Assembly (NCBI RefSeq): GCF_030409875.1
Contig: NZ_JAUFQR010000001.1
Span: forward strand, 2,046,001-2,110,000
Reading direction: 5' to 3'
Length of the DNA stretch: 64,000 nucleotides
From: Chryseobacterium tructae
Lineage (GTDB): Bacteria; Bacteroidota; Bacteroidia; Flavobacteriales; Weeksellaceae
Shown here: piece after piece, positions 27,425-37,959 of the stretch
Position numbering within the stretch: position 1 is the stretch's first letter
Layout: every line of letters begins with the position of its first letter
Notes under the pieces: generated by a model
The model's database searches: none
Seen by the model: only the letters and a program-made list of their open reading frames with translations
Told to the model about the DNA's origin: nothing
Position numbers and translations under genes: made by a program

Positions 27425-28849
27425 ATGAAAAATCTCTTATTATTTGTATTCGCTTTAGCATTTGTAAAACATCATGCACAAAGTGAAAAAGCAGTTTACT
27501 CAATCATAGATGCCACAGCTCAAAAGGTTGCAGCAGAATCCAAAGCATATTCTGTCTCCATCGGAGTTATAAAAGATGGAAAAGTGTATACCAAGCACTA
27601 TGGTGAAATAGATAAAGGAAAAGGAAATAAAGCCAATGATGATACGTATTTTGCAATAGCTTCAGTTACTAAGCTTTTTACAGGTCAATTATTGGCTCAG
27701 GCAGTTTTGGAAGGAAAAATAAAACTGGATGATGATATCCGTAAATATTTGAAAGGATCTTATCCCAATTTAGAATATGATGGCGTTCCGATTACCGTAA
27801 GAAATTTGATTTCTTATGAAACCGCTTTGCCGAGAAACCTTCCTAATGATGATGAATTAAGGAAAAACATGACAGATGAAACTCCTTTTTTATATGATAA
27901 GCTTGGTGAAGGATACACAAAAGAAGACTTTAAAAAAGATCTGGCCAACGTCAAATTAGATATGAAGCCGGGAACAAAATATAAATACAGCAATTTAAGT
28001 CTGGAGCTGGTTGGCCTTATGCTGGAAAATATATATGGGAAAAGTTACGAAACCCTTTTGAAAGAAAATATCTTTTCAAAAAACGGAATGAACCATACCA
28101 AACTGGAACTTGGAAAAGGGGAAGTGCAGGCCAGCGGATATCACGAGAATTACCGACTGATGCCGGTTTCGAAAAGTCTGCTGTGGGGATCCGGAGGTTC
28201 AAAAACCGAATCTACAATGGGAGATATGATGAAGTTTTTAAAAGAAGAACTGGATTCAAAAAATAAAATAGTACAGGAGTCACAAAGAAACCTTAATAAC
28301 AGTAAAGGAGGCTGGTATGGCTATTTGTGGGATAAGAATTTTATTACAGACAATGGGAAAAGAGGATTCAAGCATGGCGGGTCTTATGGAACAAATACCA
28401 TGTTTACTATATTTCCGGAGCTGAACATAGGTGTTTGTATCATTGTGAATATCAACGGCCCTGAAATCTATAATACAATTTATAACGGAACTACAAGATT
28501 AGTAGGTGATCTGATCTCAAAATCCGATAAGAAAGAGGTGTATGGATATTCAGTGAAAGGTGATAAAGTAATTTTCACTTACACCCATCCTACAAATTTA
28601 AATGCAGACCTTCTTCACACAGTCGCTGTGGCAGGAAGTTTTAACGACTGGAATGCTGAAAATAAAGATTACCAGATGGTAAAAAAAGATAAAAACCATT
28701 ATGAACTGGAAGTTCCGGTATCTCAATTTGAAAAAGGAAAAACCTATTCTTTTAGATTTGTGCTGAATAAAGAAGGTTGGATGGAAGCTCCCAGAAATGC
28801 ATCCAATAGTGATGGTTCAAAATATAATCATCTTGCATTGGTATTATAA
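27425..28849 (+). CDS. Exported serine hydrolase (class C beta-lactamase-like), copy 2
   Basis: The product has 474 residues and the same layout as copy 1: signal peptide, SVTK nucleophile motif, YSN, KHGGSYG and the CBM48-like end (VAVAGSFNDWNAENKD). Differences are spread evenly and conserve all catalytic motifs, so both copies are probably active. It arose by a tandem duplication that carried a piece of the upstream WG-repeat gene. Confidence 0.85.
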   Translation: MKNLLLFVFALAFVKHHAQSEKAVYSIIDATAQKVAAESKAYSVSIGVIKDGKVYTKHYGEIDKGKGNKANDDTYFAIASVTKLFTGQLLAQAVLEGKIKLDDDIRKYLKGSYPNLEYDGVPITVRNLISYETALPRNLPNDDELRKNMTDETPFLYDKLGEGYTKEDFKKDLANVKLDMKPGTKYKYSNLSLELVGLMLENIYGKSYETLLKENIFSKNGMNHTKLELGKGEVQASGYHENYRLMPVSKSLLWGSGGSKTESTMGDMMKFLKEELDSKNKIVQESQRNLNNSKGGWYGYLWDKNFITDNGKRGFKHGGSYGTNTMFTIFPELNIGVCIIVNINGPEIYNTIYNGTTRLVGDLISKSDKKEVYGYSVKGDKVIFTYTHPTNLNADLLHTVAVAGSFNDWNAENKDYQMVKKDKNHYELEVPVSQFEKGKTYSFRFVLNKEGWMEAPRNASNSDGSKYNHLALVL

Positions 28850-28856
28850 AAAAAGA

Positions 28857-28889
28857 TTGAGGAAAAAGAAAGTAAAAAGAGTAAATTTG
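28857..28889 (+). promoter_or_regulatory. Probable purL promoter
   Basis: TTG (28857-28859), 22-base spacer, TAAATTTG (28882-28889). This fits the flavobacterial consensus and leaves a leader of about 105 bases before ATG 28998. Confidence 0.55.
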
Positions 28890-28997
28890 TACTCAATAAT
28901 ATAAGGGTGGATGATAACGCCTAAAGATGAGCTAATACTGCTCTGACTCAGTAAAAGTAAAAAGAAAAATAAATCTAATATTAAAATCTGACATCTA

Positions 28998-31900
28998 ATG
29001 TCTAATAACAAAAGAATTTTCGTAGAAAAAAGAGGAATTTTCGATGTTGAAAGTCCAAAAATTTTTGATGAAGTAAAAGCAGTTGTTCCGGCAATTCAAA
29101 ATGTGAAAGTCTACAATGTGTATGACATTTTTAATTTGAAGGATGGGGAATTCGAAAAAGTAGTAAACAATACTTTCGTAGACCCTGTTACTGATATTTT
29201 ACATACAGAAAACCCTGCAACAAGCATCCACTTCGGAATGGAGTTCCTGCCTGGTCAGTACGATCAGAGAGCAGACTCTGCACAACAGTGTATCGCTTTA
29301 TTGACAGAAAATGAAAAGTCAAAAGTAAGAAGTGGAAAGCTGATCGAATTTGAAGGAGTTACAGAAGCTGATTTGGTGAAAATCAAAGACCTTTTGATCA
29401 ATAAAGTAGAATCTCAAGAAAAAGACCTTTCTGTGTTGGATATTCCTGCTGATGAAACCCCTTCAAAAGTATTAATCCACGAAAACTTCATCAATTTTAA
29501 CGATGCTGAACTTGAAAACTTCTATAACAATCACGGCTTTGCATTAGGATTAGATGACCTGAAATTTATTCAGGAATACTTTAAAACTGAAGAAAGAAAC
29601 CCTACAGAAACAGAACTGAAGGTATTAGACACGTACTGGAGCGATCACTGTCGTCACACGACTTTCGAAACAGAATTGTCAGATATTCAGTTTGAAGGGA
29701 AATTCAAACAGACATTGGATACTATTTTCAATGACTATATCGAAAAAAGAAAATTCTTAGGCCGTGAGCTGAAGCCTATTTCCTTAATGGATTTAGCGAC
29801 AGTTTGTGGTAAATATTTCCATAAAACAGGGAACCTTGATAACCTTGTCATTTCTGATGAGATCAATGCTTGTACCATCCAGATCGAAGCAGAATATGAC
29901 GGGAAGAAAGAGCCTTGGTATTTACTATTCAAAAACGAAACACACAACCACCCAACGGAAATTGAACCTTTCGGAGGAGCGTCCACTTGTTTAGGAGGAG
30001 CCATCAGAGACCCTTTATCAGGAAGATCTTTCGTATTCCAGGCAATGCGATTAACAGGGGCTGCAGACGTTTTAGAATCGGTAGACAAAACGTTACCAGG
30101 GAAATTACCTCAGAAAACGATTACCAAGCAAGCTGCGAACGGATACTCATCTTATGGGAACCAGATCGGTCTTGCAACCACGATGGTTTCTGAAATCTAC
30201 GACGAAGGCTATAAAGCCAAAAGAATGGAAGTAGGTTTTGTTACCGGAGCAGTTCCTGTAGACTGGGTAAGACGTGAAAAACCAGCAAATGGTGATTCTA
30301 TCATTATTTTAGGAGGAGCAACAGGCCGTGATGGAGTAGGAGGGGCAAGCGGAAGTTCAAAAGAACAGGACGAAACTTCTATTCATACCATGAGTTCTGA
30401 AGTTCAGAAAGGAAATGCCGTAGAAGAACGTAAGATCCAAAGACTATTCAGAAATCCTGAACTGACAAGATTAATCAAAAAATCAAACGATTTCGGTGCA
30501 GGAGGTGTTTCTGTAGCGATCGGTGAAATTGCAGACTCTTTAGAAGTAAACCTTGATGTATTACCATTAAAATACGAGGGATTAAACGGAACAGAATTAG
30601 CCATCTCTGAATCTCAGGAAAGAATGGCCGTTGTGGTAGATCCAAAGACAAAGAAAAGTTCATCAAATTCTGTGAAGCTGAAAACATTGTTGCTGTAGAA
30701 GTAGCAAAAGTAACAGATTCAGGAAGAATGCAGATGTTCTGGAAAGGAGACAAAATTGTAGACCTTTCAAGAGCATTCCTTGATACCAACGGATGTTCAA
30801 AATCTCAGGAGGTAAAAATCAACCATCTTGAAGAAGTAAAAACAGAAACTAAGGCTTTCAACGAAGAAAACTTCGTAAATACCTTAAAAGATAAAAACGT
30901 AGCTTCTCAAAAAGGATTATTGGAAATGTTCGACTCTTCAGTAGGAGGAACAACTGTTGCCATGCCTTTAGGTGGAAAATACCAACAAACCCTAATGGAA
31001 GGAAGTGTTCAGACACTACCAATCTTAGGAGCAAAAGATATCAAAACAGTATCTTTAGCAAGTTGGGGATTCGATGCTGAAATCTCAAAACAAAACTCAT
31101 TACTGGGGTCATCTTATGCTGTAGTAGAAAGTGTTGCGAAGATTGTAGCAATGGGAGGTGATTATAAAAACATCAGATTAAGCTTCCAGGAATATTTCGA
31201 AAAGCTAGGTCAGGCACCTGAAAAATGGGGCAAACCTTTGGCTTCTCTTCTAGGAGCTTATGATGCACAGATCAACCTTGGATTAGCGGCGATTGGAGGT
31301 AAAGATTCCATGAGTGGAACCTATCAGGATCTGAATGTTCCGCCAACATTAATTTCTTTTGCATGCGCTAACGGAGAAAAACAAAATATCATTTCCCCTG
31401 AATTTAAAGCAGCAGGAAACAAAGTATATTTCTTCAATCATGTCGCTCAGGAAAACGGTCTTCCAAACTATGATGCTTTAAAAGCAGTGTATGAATTCAT
31501 TTTTGAAAACATCAAATCAGGAAAAATCGTTTCTGTAAAAACAGTAAAAGATGGTGGTATCGCAGTAGCATTAGCAAAAATGAGCTTCGGAAACAGATTG
31601 GGAGCCGAGATCAACGCTGATGAAAGTGTTTTACTAGCTAAAAATATCGGTAGCTTAATCATCGAAACTAAAGAAGAACTAAGCAATGCATCTCTTCAGT
31701 TAATCGGAGAAGTAAAAGATTCTGGCATTTTAAAGATCAATGGTCTTGAGTCCAGCATCTTGAATCTTGTATCTGCTTACACCGGTACATTCGAAAACCT
31801 TTTCCCAACAACAGAAAAAGAAAAGATCACGGTTGAAATTGATGAAAAATCAAACTCAATCAATCCAAGAAATATCATCATCAAAAAACACGGAATTGCA

Positions 31901-32692
31901 CAGCCTAAAGTATTTGCTCCGGTGTTCCCGGGAACAAACTGTGAGTATGATACCCTAAACGCATTCCAGAAAGAAGGAGCTGTGGTAAGCAGCCTGCCTT
32001 TGATCAACATCAGCCATCAATTGTTGGATGAAAGTATTGATGCATGGGTAGAAGAGATCAGAACTTCTCAGATCCTAGCGTTCTCAGGTGGTTTCTCAGC
32101 AGGTGATGAACCTGACGGTTCTGCAAAATTCATTGTCAACGTTTTAAAGAACGAGAAGATGAGAAATGCAGTTCACGAATTATTAGACAGAGACGGGATG
32201 ATTATCGGGATCTGTAACGGGTTCCAGGCTTTGGTTAAATCTGGATTATTACCTTACGGAAGAATCAAGGATCTGGATGAAAACTCTCCAACATTGGCTC
32301 ACAATGCGATCAGAAGACACATTTCTCAGATGGTAACTGTAAAAGTAGTGAACGATGAAAGTCCATGGTTAAAAGGAATGAAAGGTCAGACCTTTACTAT
32401 TCCGATTTCTCACGGAGAAGGACGTTTCATGGCTTCAGAAGAAGAAATCAAGAAGTTATATGAAAACGGGCAGATTGCAACGCAGTATATCGACTTCGAT
32501 GGAAATATTGCCCACGGAATGCCATTTAATCCTAACAATTCGTTATTTGGAATTGAAGGCGTTACCAGCCCATGTGGAAAGATCTACGGCAGAATGGGAC
32601 ACCCGGAAAGATTTACGGATGGTCTCATGAAAAATATACCAACCGCGAATTATCACAATATATTCAAAAACGGTGTAGAATACTTCAAATAA
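28998..32692 (+). CDS. purL: Phosphoribosylformylglycinamidine synthase (one frameshift)
   Basis: This large single-chain FGAM synthase of about 1,231 residues makes FGAM from FGAR, glutamine and ATP in purine synthesis. The N-terminal and synthase domains show DTYWSDHCRHTTF, NETHNHPTEIEPFGGA and GGATGRDGVGGASGSS. The C-terminal glutaminase domain has FPGTNCEYD, GICNGFQAL (catalytic Cys) and HGEGRF. Frame 1 fails after VVVDPK at 30647. Adding one G (AAAGGACAAAG) restores DKEKFIKFCEAENIVAVEVAK into the second frame. An essential-pathway gene with a clean one-base break is best explained by sequence error. Confidence 0.95.
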
Positions 32693-32700
32693 AAAATCAA

Positions 32701-32735
32701 CCTCATAGAATTTCAATATCTATGAGGTTTTTTTT
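32701..32735 (+). terminator. purL terminator
   Basis: CCTCATAGA pairs with TCTATGAGG (loop ATTTCAATA), followed by eight T. Confidence 0.9.
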
Positions 32736-32797
32736 ACTATTTAATCAATAAGTTTATATTTTTGTACCATTACAATTAGAAAACAAAACGATAACCG

Positions 32798-33499
32798 ATG
32801 AACGAAGACCATTCTTCTGAACCCCAAAAAGAAATCAAAAGAATAGATGCCCATTACATCTCCCACGAGATACAACACCTTTTACATTTTGATAAAGGCT
32901 TTCCTTTTACTTTTAAAGAAGTTTTGATACGCCCGGGAAAAGCCGTAAGAGAATATCTTAGAGAAAACCGTGAAAAATATGTGAAACCAATCGTGTTTTT
33001 AGTTTTCGCAGCAGTTCTTTATACTTTCATTATTCATTTATTGCATATTGACGTTCTTATATTTAATATAAAAGGATTTGAGGAAACGAAACAATGGGAA
33101 AATAATATAAATACCGAAGCGATCAATAGCTGGATAGATTCTCATCTTGCATATTCTGCTTTGATCATTGGATTTTTTATGGCTTTATGGACGAAATTAT
33201 TCTTTTACAAAAAGGGATATAACTTATTTGAGATCTTCGTATTACTGTCCTATATTTTTGGCGTGTTTTTTATTTCACTTCTATTCTTTCTATTGCTCAC
33301 AAAGCTTACTGGCCTGTTGATGATCACCCAAATTGGGGTGTTTTTGCTTCAGATTTACTTTGTATGTGCAATAGGGCAGTTTTTTGGAGAAAAGGTCTTT
33401 TTAAATTACGTTAAAAGTTTAATTTGTTTATTTTTAGGAGTTGTTACCTACAAATACACTTTGATTCTATTGGCTTACCTGATCCATCTTTTTAAGTGA
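32798..33499 (+). CDS. DUF3667-type membrane protein
   Basis: The product has 233 residues. The N-terminal half carries the DUF3667 signature (RIDAHYISHEIQHLLHFDKG, FTFKEVLIRPGKAVREYL). Four to five membrane segments follow (PIVFLVFAAVLYTFIIHLL; YSALIIGFFMALW; FEIFVLLSYIFGVFFISLLF; IGVFLLQIYFVCAIG; VVTYKYTLILLAYLI). Function is unknown; the family is common in Bacteroidota. It is followed closely by the barstar-like gene. Confidence 0.75.
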   Translation: MNEDHSSEPQKEIKRIDAHYISHEIQHLLHFDKGFPFTFKEVLIRPGKAVREYLRENREKYVKPIVFLVFAAVLYTFIIHLLHIDVLIFNIKGFEETKQWENNINTEAINSWIDSHLAYSALIIGFFMALWTKLFFYKKGYNLFEIFVLLSYIFGVFFISLLFFLLLTKLTGLLMITQIGVFLLQIYFVCAIGQFFGEKVFLNYVKSLICLFLGVVTYKYTLILLAYLIHLFK

Positions 33500-33555
33500 A
33501 ATGTATTTTAATAAGAAAACTACAACATTTTAAGAATCATCACCTATCATTAAAA

Positions 33556-33972
33556 ATGAAATTGAATACCTCAAATAACAATACAGGAAAAATGATCGTC
33601 ATCCATGGTGATCTTTTTTCATCTTTAGAAGGTTTTTACGAAGAAGTTTCCAAGGTATTAATGAAAGACACAGATTGGAAAGTCGGAACCTTAGACGGCT
33701 TTGATGATATTCTTTACGGAGGTTTTGGAGTCTTTGAAAATAAAGAAGAAATTGAAATCATTTGGAAAGATTCACAAAGATCAAAGGAAGATTTAGGCTT
33801 AAAAGCTACTCAGAAATTTTACGAAAACAAAATCAGGCAGGGAAAACCATTTAACATAGAACTTATTCAGCAAAAACTGGATGATTTGAATGAAGGAAAA
33901 GGACAAATATTGTTTGAAATCCTTATAGAAATTATTGAATCCCATCCAAATATTACTCTGACGCTGGATTGA
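33556..33972 (+). CDS. Barstar-family ribonuclease inhibitor-like protein
   Basis: ATG 33556 (MKLNTSNNNTGKMIVIHGDL) or the internal ATG at 33592 (MIVIHGDL) are likely starts; the longer frame from 33496 would overlap the previous gene. The domain order I-x-G...SLEGFYEEVSKVL, WKVGTLDGFDDILYGGFG and a final ESHPNITLTLD matches barstar (barnase inhibitor), a cytoplasmic protein that blocks a secreted RNase. No barnase-like gene is nearby, so it may be an orphan immunity gene. Confidence 0.7.
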   Translation: MKLNTSNNNTGKMIVIHGDLFSSLEGFYEEVSKVLMKDTDWKVGTLDGFDDILYGGFGVFENKEEIEIIWKDSQRSKEDLGLKATQKFYENKIRQGKPFNIELIQQKLDDLNEGKGQILFEILIEIIESHPNITLTLD

Positions 33973-33989
33973 TGAGTATCCCTTCAAAT

Positions 33990-34290
33990 TGAACCTATAA
34001 GGTTTGAAATATCATAAATCTATACGAATCTATCCCATCACGTTTGTTAAAACCTCCTTTGCCTCCTAAGGTCTGTAGAATAATGATAAAGACTTTGCGT
34101 TAAAAACAAAAACTTCTACTGATTATGATTTAAACGCTAAGATCGCAGGAAAGTCATAATGAGAGTGAATATTTTTTGTTCGCAAAGGCATTTCTTAATC
34201 CCTTAAAAACTCTTAATGGTTTAAATCCTTTCAACACGATTTTATAGTAAAAAATCTCTCGCAGATTAGGCGGATTTAGCAGATTTTTAT
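33990..34290. repeat. Intergenic interspersed repeat, family II (Chryseobacterium-type GCGTTAAAAA element)
   Basis: This non-coding stretch has phrases that recur in other gaps: GACTTTGCGTTAAAAAC, AAACGCTAAGATCGCA, GTTCGCAAAGGCATTTC and CTCGCAGATTAGGCGGAT. About 34085-34205 is collinear with 38085-38180 (GCGTTAAAAAC ... CGCTAAG.TCGCA ... GTTT/CGCAA ... GGCATTTC). No ORF is seen. Confidence 0.55.
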
Positions 34291-34368
34291 CTTACTTTGA
34301 AAATTATTTTAAAACTCTGATCTATACATTGTGATGGGTTAAAATCAGAAAACAATAGGATTAATTGA

Positions 34369-34998
34369 ATGAAGAAAATTATATATGGACTGTTCTTTGG
34401 AGACAGTATAACGTATGGTGAGTATGATGGCGTTTTTGGAGGCTGGGTAGATATTTTAAAGAGGTATGCACTACAGCAGTTCCATGAAGGAAATGGTGAT
34501 GAACTGATTCTATTCAATTTAGGAATCGGTGGCGAAACAACAGAAGGTTTGTTGAAACGAATGCCTGTAGAATTAGAGGCAAGAAATTCTGCCGATGGAA
34601 ACTTAGTTTTCATAAGCTATGGAGCGAATGACCTTGCTATAAAAGAAGGAATACAGGTTGTGAATCCTGAAAAATTTAAAAATAACATCATCACGGCTGT
34701 TCACCATGCGAAAAAGTTTTCCAATGATATTTTCCTGGTAAGTATTCTCCCTGTTTCTAAAAATATAGATCGAGTAGTAGTGAGCTCAGGAAAGCTAAGA
34801 TCCAATCAGGAAGTGATTGTTTACAATCAGATTCTCAAAGACATTGCAGCAGACTATTCTTTAGGATATATTGATTTTTATAACGCAGTATTGGATGATA
34901 AAGAAGTTTTGCTGTCCGCAGACGGAGTTCATCCCAACGAAAAAGGCTATGGAATAATGGCCGAAATTGCCATTCCAATCATTGAAAAATATTTATAA
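34369..34998 (+). CDS. SGNH/GDSL-family hydrolase
   Basis: The product of 209 residues is an esterase/lipase of the SGNH type. Block I is FFGDSITYG (Ser nucleophile), block II NLGIGGET, block III YGANDLA and block V DGVHPNEKGYG (Asp and His). There is no signal peptide, so it is probably cytoplasmic. The stop overlaps the next start (TAATG), so the two are coupled. Confidence 0.85.
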   Translation: MKKIIYGLFFGDSITYGEYDGVFGGWVDILKRYALQQFHEGNGDELILFNLGIGGETTEGLLKRMPVELEARNSADGNLVFISYGANDLAIKEGIQVVNPEKFKNNIITAVHHAKKFSNDIFLVSILPVSKNIDRVVVSSGKLRSNQEVIVYNQILKDIAADYSLGYIDFYNAVLDDKEVLLSADGVHPNEKGYGIMAEIAIPIIEKYL

Positions 34999-35342
34999 TG
35001 CCCTATTTATTTTCTTACGGAACCTTACAGAAAGAACAGGTTCAAATCGAAACATTCGGACGGATTTTGCAGGGTGAAAAAGACACTTTATCCCAATATA
35101 GACTAGGTGTGCTTGAAATTACAGACCCTGAAGTATTACGAAAAAGCGGCCAGAAATACCATCCTGTCCTTGAATTTTCTGAAAACAATGATGATGAAGT
35201 GGAAGGAGTGCTTTTTGAAGTGACTGAAGCAGAAATCCTTCAGGCAGATGAATATGAAGTAGACGACTACAAGAGAATTGAAACCGTATTTAAATCTGGA
35301 AAAAAAGGATTTATCTACGTGGCTGCCTCCTCCAGAAAATAG
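34998..35342 (+). CDS. Gamma-glutamylcyclotransferase / AIG2-like protein
   Basis: The product of 114 residues starts MPYLFSYGTLQKEQ, the YGSL-type loop of the GGCT fold, and has the acidic motif ADEYEVDDYKR with the likely catalytic Glu. GGCT-like enzymes release 5-oxoproline from gamma-glutamyl compounds; the exact substrate is unknown. It overlaps the SGNH hydrolase stop by one base. Confidence 0.8.
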   Translation: MPYLFSYGTLQKEQVQIETFGRILQGEKDTLSQYRLGVLEITDPEVLRKSGQKYHPVLEFSENNDDEVEGVLFEVTEAEILQADEYEVDDYKRIETVFKSGKKGFIYVAASSRK

Positions 35343-35404
35343 CAGCAAATATCCTATTCATTATTAAACAACATTTGTGAATCTGAATATATCAATATCA
35401 ATAG

Positions 35405-35465
35405 AAACGGGCTTTAGCCAAAACATAAAAAATCTGCCTGATCTGCAAATCTGCGAGAATTTTAA
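35405..35465. repeat. Short copy of family II intergenic sequence
   Basis: AACGGGCTTTAGCC is followed by AATCTGCCTGATCTGCAAAT and CTGCGAGA. Its complement resembles the CTCGCAGATT..GCGGATTTAGCAGATTTTT block at 34258-34290, so it is in opposite orientation. Confidence 0.45.
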
Positions 35466-35587
35466 AAATATAAAAATCAATTTATTTGTTGTTCCCAGTA
35501 GCAATAATCATGAATGTTAACGATCTCTCCTGACAAACAGTTGTCACAACTTCCCTCTATCTTTGGCTTACAACAAAAAATTATAAA

Positions 35588-36046
35588 ATGAACAACGTAA
35601 AAGTGGAACCTTTTAAGGTAATCGGTATTGCAGTAAGAACAACCAATGAGAGTGAACAGGCAGCCAAAGATATTCCGGTATTATGGGAGAAGTTTATAAA
35701 AGAAAATATACTGGATAACATCCCCAACAAAATAGATAATACGGTTTATTCCATCTATACAGATTATGAAAAGGATCATACAAAGCCCTATACTACATTA
35801 TTAGGCTGTAAGGTAGAAAACCTTGATCATATTCCGGATGGAATGATCGGAAAGTCTTTTAATGGAGGAGATTATGTGAAATTTACCACAAAAGGGAATC
35901 TTGCAGAAGGCCTGGTAATCAATGAATGGTTTAAAATCTGGAATATGGATCTGGGCAGAACCTTTACAGCTGATTTTGAAATGTATGGTGAAAAAGCACA
36001 AAATCCTTCCGATGCAGAAGTTGATATTTTAATTGCAGTGAAATAA
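35588..36046 (+). CDS. GyrI-like / AraC effector-binding domain protein
   Basis: The product of 152 residues is a stand-alone GyrI-like (SOUL/effector-binding) domain: VKVEPFKVIGIAVRTTNE at the start, YSIYTDYEKDHTKPYTTLLG in the middle and DFEMYGEKAQNPSDAEVDIL at the end. No DNA-binding domain is present. Such proteins may bind small hydrophobic ligands; some inhibit gyrase or hydrolyse cyclopropanes. Confidence 0.75.
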   Translation: MNNVKVEPFKVIGIAVRTTNESEQAAKDIPVLWEKFIKENILDNIPNKIDNTVYSIYTDYEKDHTKPYTTLLGCKVENLDHIPDGMIGKSFNGGDYVKFTTKGNLAEGLVINEWFKIWNMDLGRTFTADFEMYGEKAQNPSDAEVDILIAVK

Positions 36047-36100
36047 AATTCAAAAAACAAAGTCTCCTATCTTGACAACCTTTTGAATTGAAGACGTAAT

Positions 36101-36149
36101 ATTCCCCTCCTCTGGAGGATTGCCAAATCAAAGATTTGACGGGGTGGTT
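36101..36149. repeat. Interspersed palindromic repeat, family III (TTCCCCTCCTCTGGAGG type)
   Basis: TTCCCCTCCTCTGGAGGATT is followed by GCC, AAATC..GATTT and GACGGGGTGG. CCTCCTCTGGAGG is itself a dyad. A partial second copy is at 52784. This type of repeat is, to my knowledge, frequent between Chryseobacterium genes. Confidence 0.6.
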
Positions 36150-36500
36150 AAAAAATATACTTCCAATACACAAGAACTCCAATAGCTGCAGAGGTAATGG
36201 CAATAAGTACAACGGCACCGGCTGCAATGTCCTTAATAAAGCCGATTCTTTTATCAAAATCAGGTTGAATGATGTCGCATATCTTTCGATGGCTGTGTTG
36301 AAAATTTCAGCACTTAAAACAGCTACAGAAGCCAGAAGAATAAGTGCCGCATCAGTAAAAGTAAGCTTTAGATAAAAAATAAGAAAAAGGTTAACAAAAA
36401 AAGCAAGAAGTTCAATCTGAAAATTTCTTTCCGTTTTTATCATGACAAAAACACCCCGGAAAGCATTCAGAAAACTTTTATGAAGGGGAGGTTTTCGCAT
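36148..36500 (-). CDS. dgkA: Diacylglycerol kinase family protein (one frameshift)
   Basis: The product is a small membrane kinase of about 117 residues for lipid recycling. It reads MRKPPLHKSFLNAFRGV, FVMIKTERNFQIELLAFF and LSAEIFNTAIE, the DagK signature, with three membrane helices. After AIER the track frame turns to nonsense. Adding one base to the TTT at 36284-36286 (AAA on the coding strand) gives ICDIIQPDFDKRIGFIKDIA and a third helix (AVVLIAITSAAIGVLVYW) with stop at 36148. The usual length is restored, so this is probably a sequence error. Confidence 0.8.
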
Positions 36501-36706
36501 ATTTCTTCTACTTTTTTCAACAAAGATAGCTTTTGTATTTTGATTGTTGCCGCTAATCTGCTATATTTGGATTATTAAGATTAAAATATATTCAGTGGTC
36601 AATATTTTGATACAAAAATATACCGCTATGGAAACCAGAACGTAATATCGGGTCTGAAACCCCATTGACGATCTTTGTTCAAAACTCGTCGGGATTATTC
36701 TTTTCT

Positions 36707-36731
36707 TTGTTGTATGTATTTATTATATTTG
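36707..36731 (+). promoter_or_regulatory. Probable dnaN promoter
   Basis: TATATTTG (36724-36731) fits TAnnTTTG. The nearest upstream TTG at 36707 gives a 14-base spacer, shorter than usual. The start codon is 22 bases further on. Confidence 0.45.
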
Positions 36732-36753
36732 TAGAAACTTATTTTATAAATCT

Positions 36754-37884
36754 ATGAAATTTATTATTTCAAGTGGTGAACTGCAGAAGGCGTTGCAAAC
36801 TGTAAGTGGCGTAATATCAAGCTCTCAATCGAGACCGATTTTAGAAAACTATCTTTTTGAATTAGACGGAAATAATGTTACCATTACAGCATCTGACGGC
36901 GAGACAACTCTTGTAACTTCTCTGGAAGTAAAGTCTGATGATTCAGGTAAATTTGCTGTTCCTGCTAAAATTTTTCAAGATTTTATCAAGACATATGGAG
37001 AACAGCCTTTAACATTTGTTGTAAAGGACAATGCAGAAGGAACTGGAAGCCAGCTTGAGATTTTAGATGAAAAAGATAATTTCGCAGTAGCATTAGATAA
37101 CGCTGATGACTATCCTGAATTGCCAGAATTCGACGCTTCTCAAAGCGTGGTAATGCCGGCTGGAGTTTTGTCTGAAGCTTTAACCAATACATTATTTGCC
37201 ACCAGTAACGATTCACTTCGTCCGGTAATGACGGGAGTATTATTCCAGTTTACAGAAAATGAAACCAATTTCGTTTCTACAGACTCTCACAGGCTTGTTG
37301 TTTACAAAAGAGCAGACCTGATGAATGCTGAACCAATGGAATTTATCATGCCTAAAAAACCTTTGAATATCTTCAAAAATATTCTGGCAAGTTCTAACGA
37401 AGACGTGAAAATCGACTTCAATGAGAATATGGCTAAATTTACTTTCGGTAAACATATCTGGATCTGTAGACTGATTGACGGTAAATATCCAAACTATACA
37501 GCGGTAATCCCTAAAGAAAACCCAAATGTATTAACCATCAACAGAAACCTTCTATTAGGAGCAATCAAGAGAGCATCTATCATGTCTAACAAATCTACCA
37601 ACCAGGTAAGATTTAAGCTTTCAGGAAATATTCTTCACCTTCATGCAGAAGATACTGAATATGCAAACAAAGCAGATATGCAGATTCCTTGTGACTACAA
37701 CGGAGAAGATATCAATATCGGATTCAGCTCTAAATTTTTAACGGAAATGTTGACAATCCTGGGATCTGATGATATTACCATGAAAATGTCTCAGCCAAAC
37801 AGACCGGGGATCATTGAACCGCTTGATGGTCTTGAAGAAAACGAAAATATCTTAATGTTATCAATGCCGGTAATCGGGTTGTAA
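36754..37884 (+). CDS. dnaN: DNA polymerase III beta subunit (sliding clamp)
   Basis: The 376-residue clamp forms a dimeric ring around DNA and tethers DNA polymerase III. The three clamp domains are complete: MKFIISSGELQKALQTVSG, RPILENYLFELDG, SNDSLRPVMTGVLFQF, TDSHRLVVYKR and the C-terminal MLSMPVIGL (MPM-type end). dnaA and recF are not adjacent, as is usual in Bacteroidota. A strong terminator follows. Confidence 0.95.
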   Translation: MKFIISSGELQKALQTVSGVISSSQSRPILENYLFELDGNNVTITASDGETTLVTSLEVKSDDSGKFAVPAKIFQDFIKTYGEQPLTFVVKDNAEGTGSQLEILDEKDNFAVALDNADDYPELPEFDASQSVVMPAGVLSEALTNTLFATSNDSLRPVMTGVLFQFTENETNFVSTDSHRLVVYKRADLMNAEPMEFIMPKKPLNIFKNILASSNEDVKIDFNENMAKFTFGKHIWICRLIDGKYPNYTAVIPKENPNVLTINRNLLLGAIKRASIMSNKSTNQVRFKLSGNILHLHAEDTEYANKADMQIPCDYNGEDINIGFSSKFLTEMLTILGSDDITMKMSQPNRPGIIEPLDGLEENENILMLSMPVIGL

Positions 37885-37904
37885 GATTAGAATGACAAAT
37901 AGTA

Positions 37905-37930
37905 AAAGCCGGAGTAATCCGGCTTTTTTT
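37905..37930 (+). terminator. dnaN terminator
   Basis: AAAGCCGGA pairs with TCCGGCTTT (loop GTAA), followed by T. Confidence 0.9.
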
Positions 37931-37959
37931 GTTTTTTATAGTCAAAATATTGAACGTTA

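Noticed and set aside
25840..28849. Class C beta-lactamases conferring resistance
   Set aside because: The SxxK/YSN/HGG set is shared by many esterases and peptidases, and the CBM48-like tail is not found in resistance enzymes.
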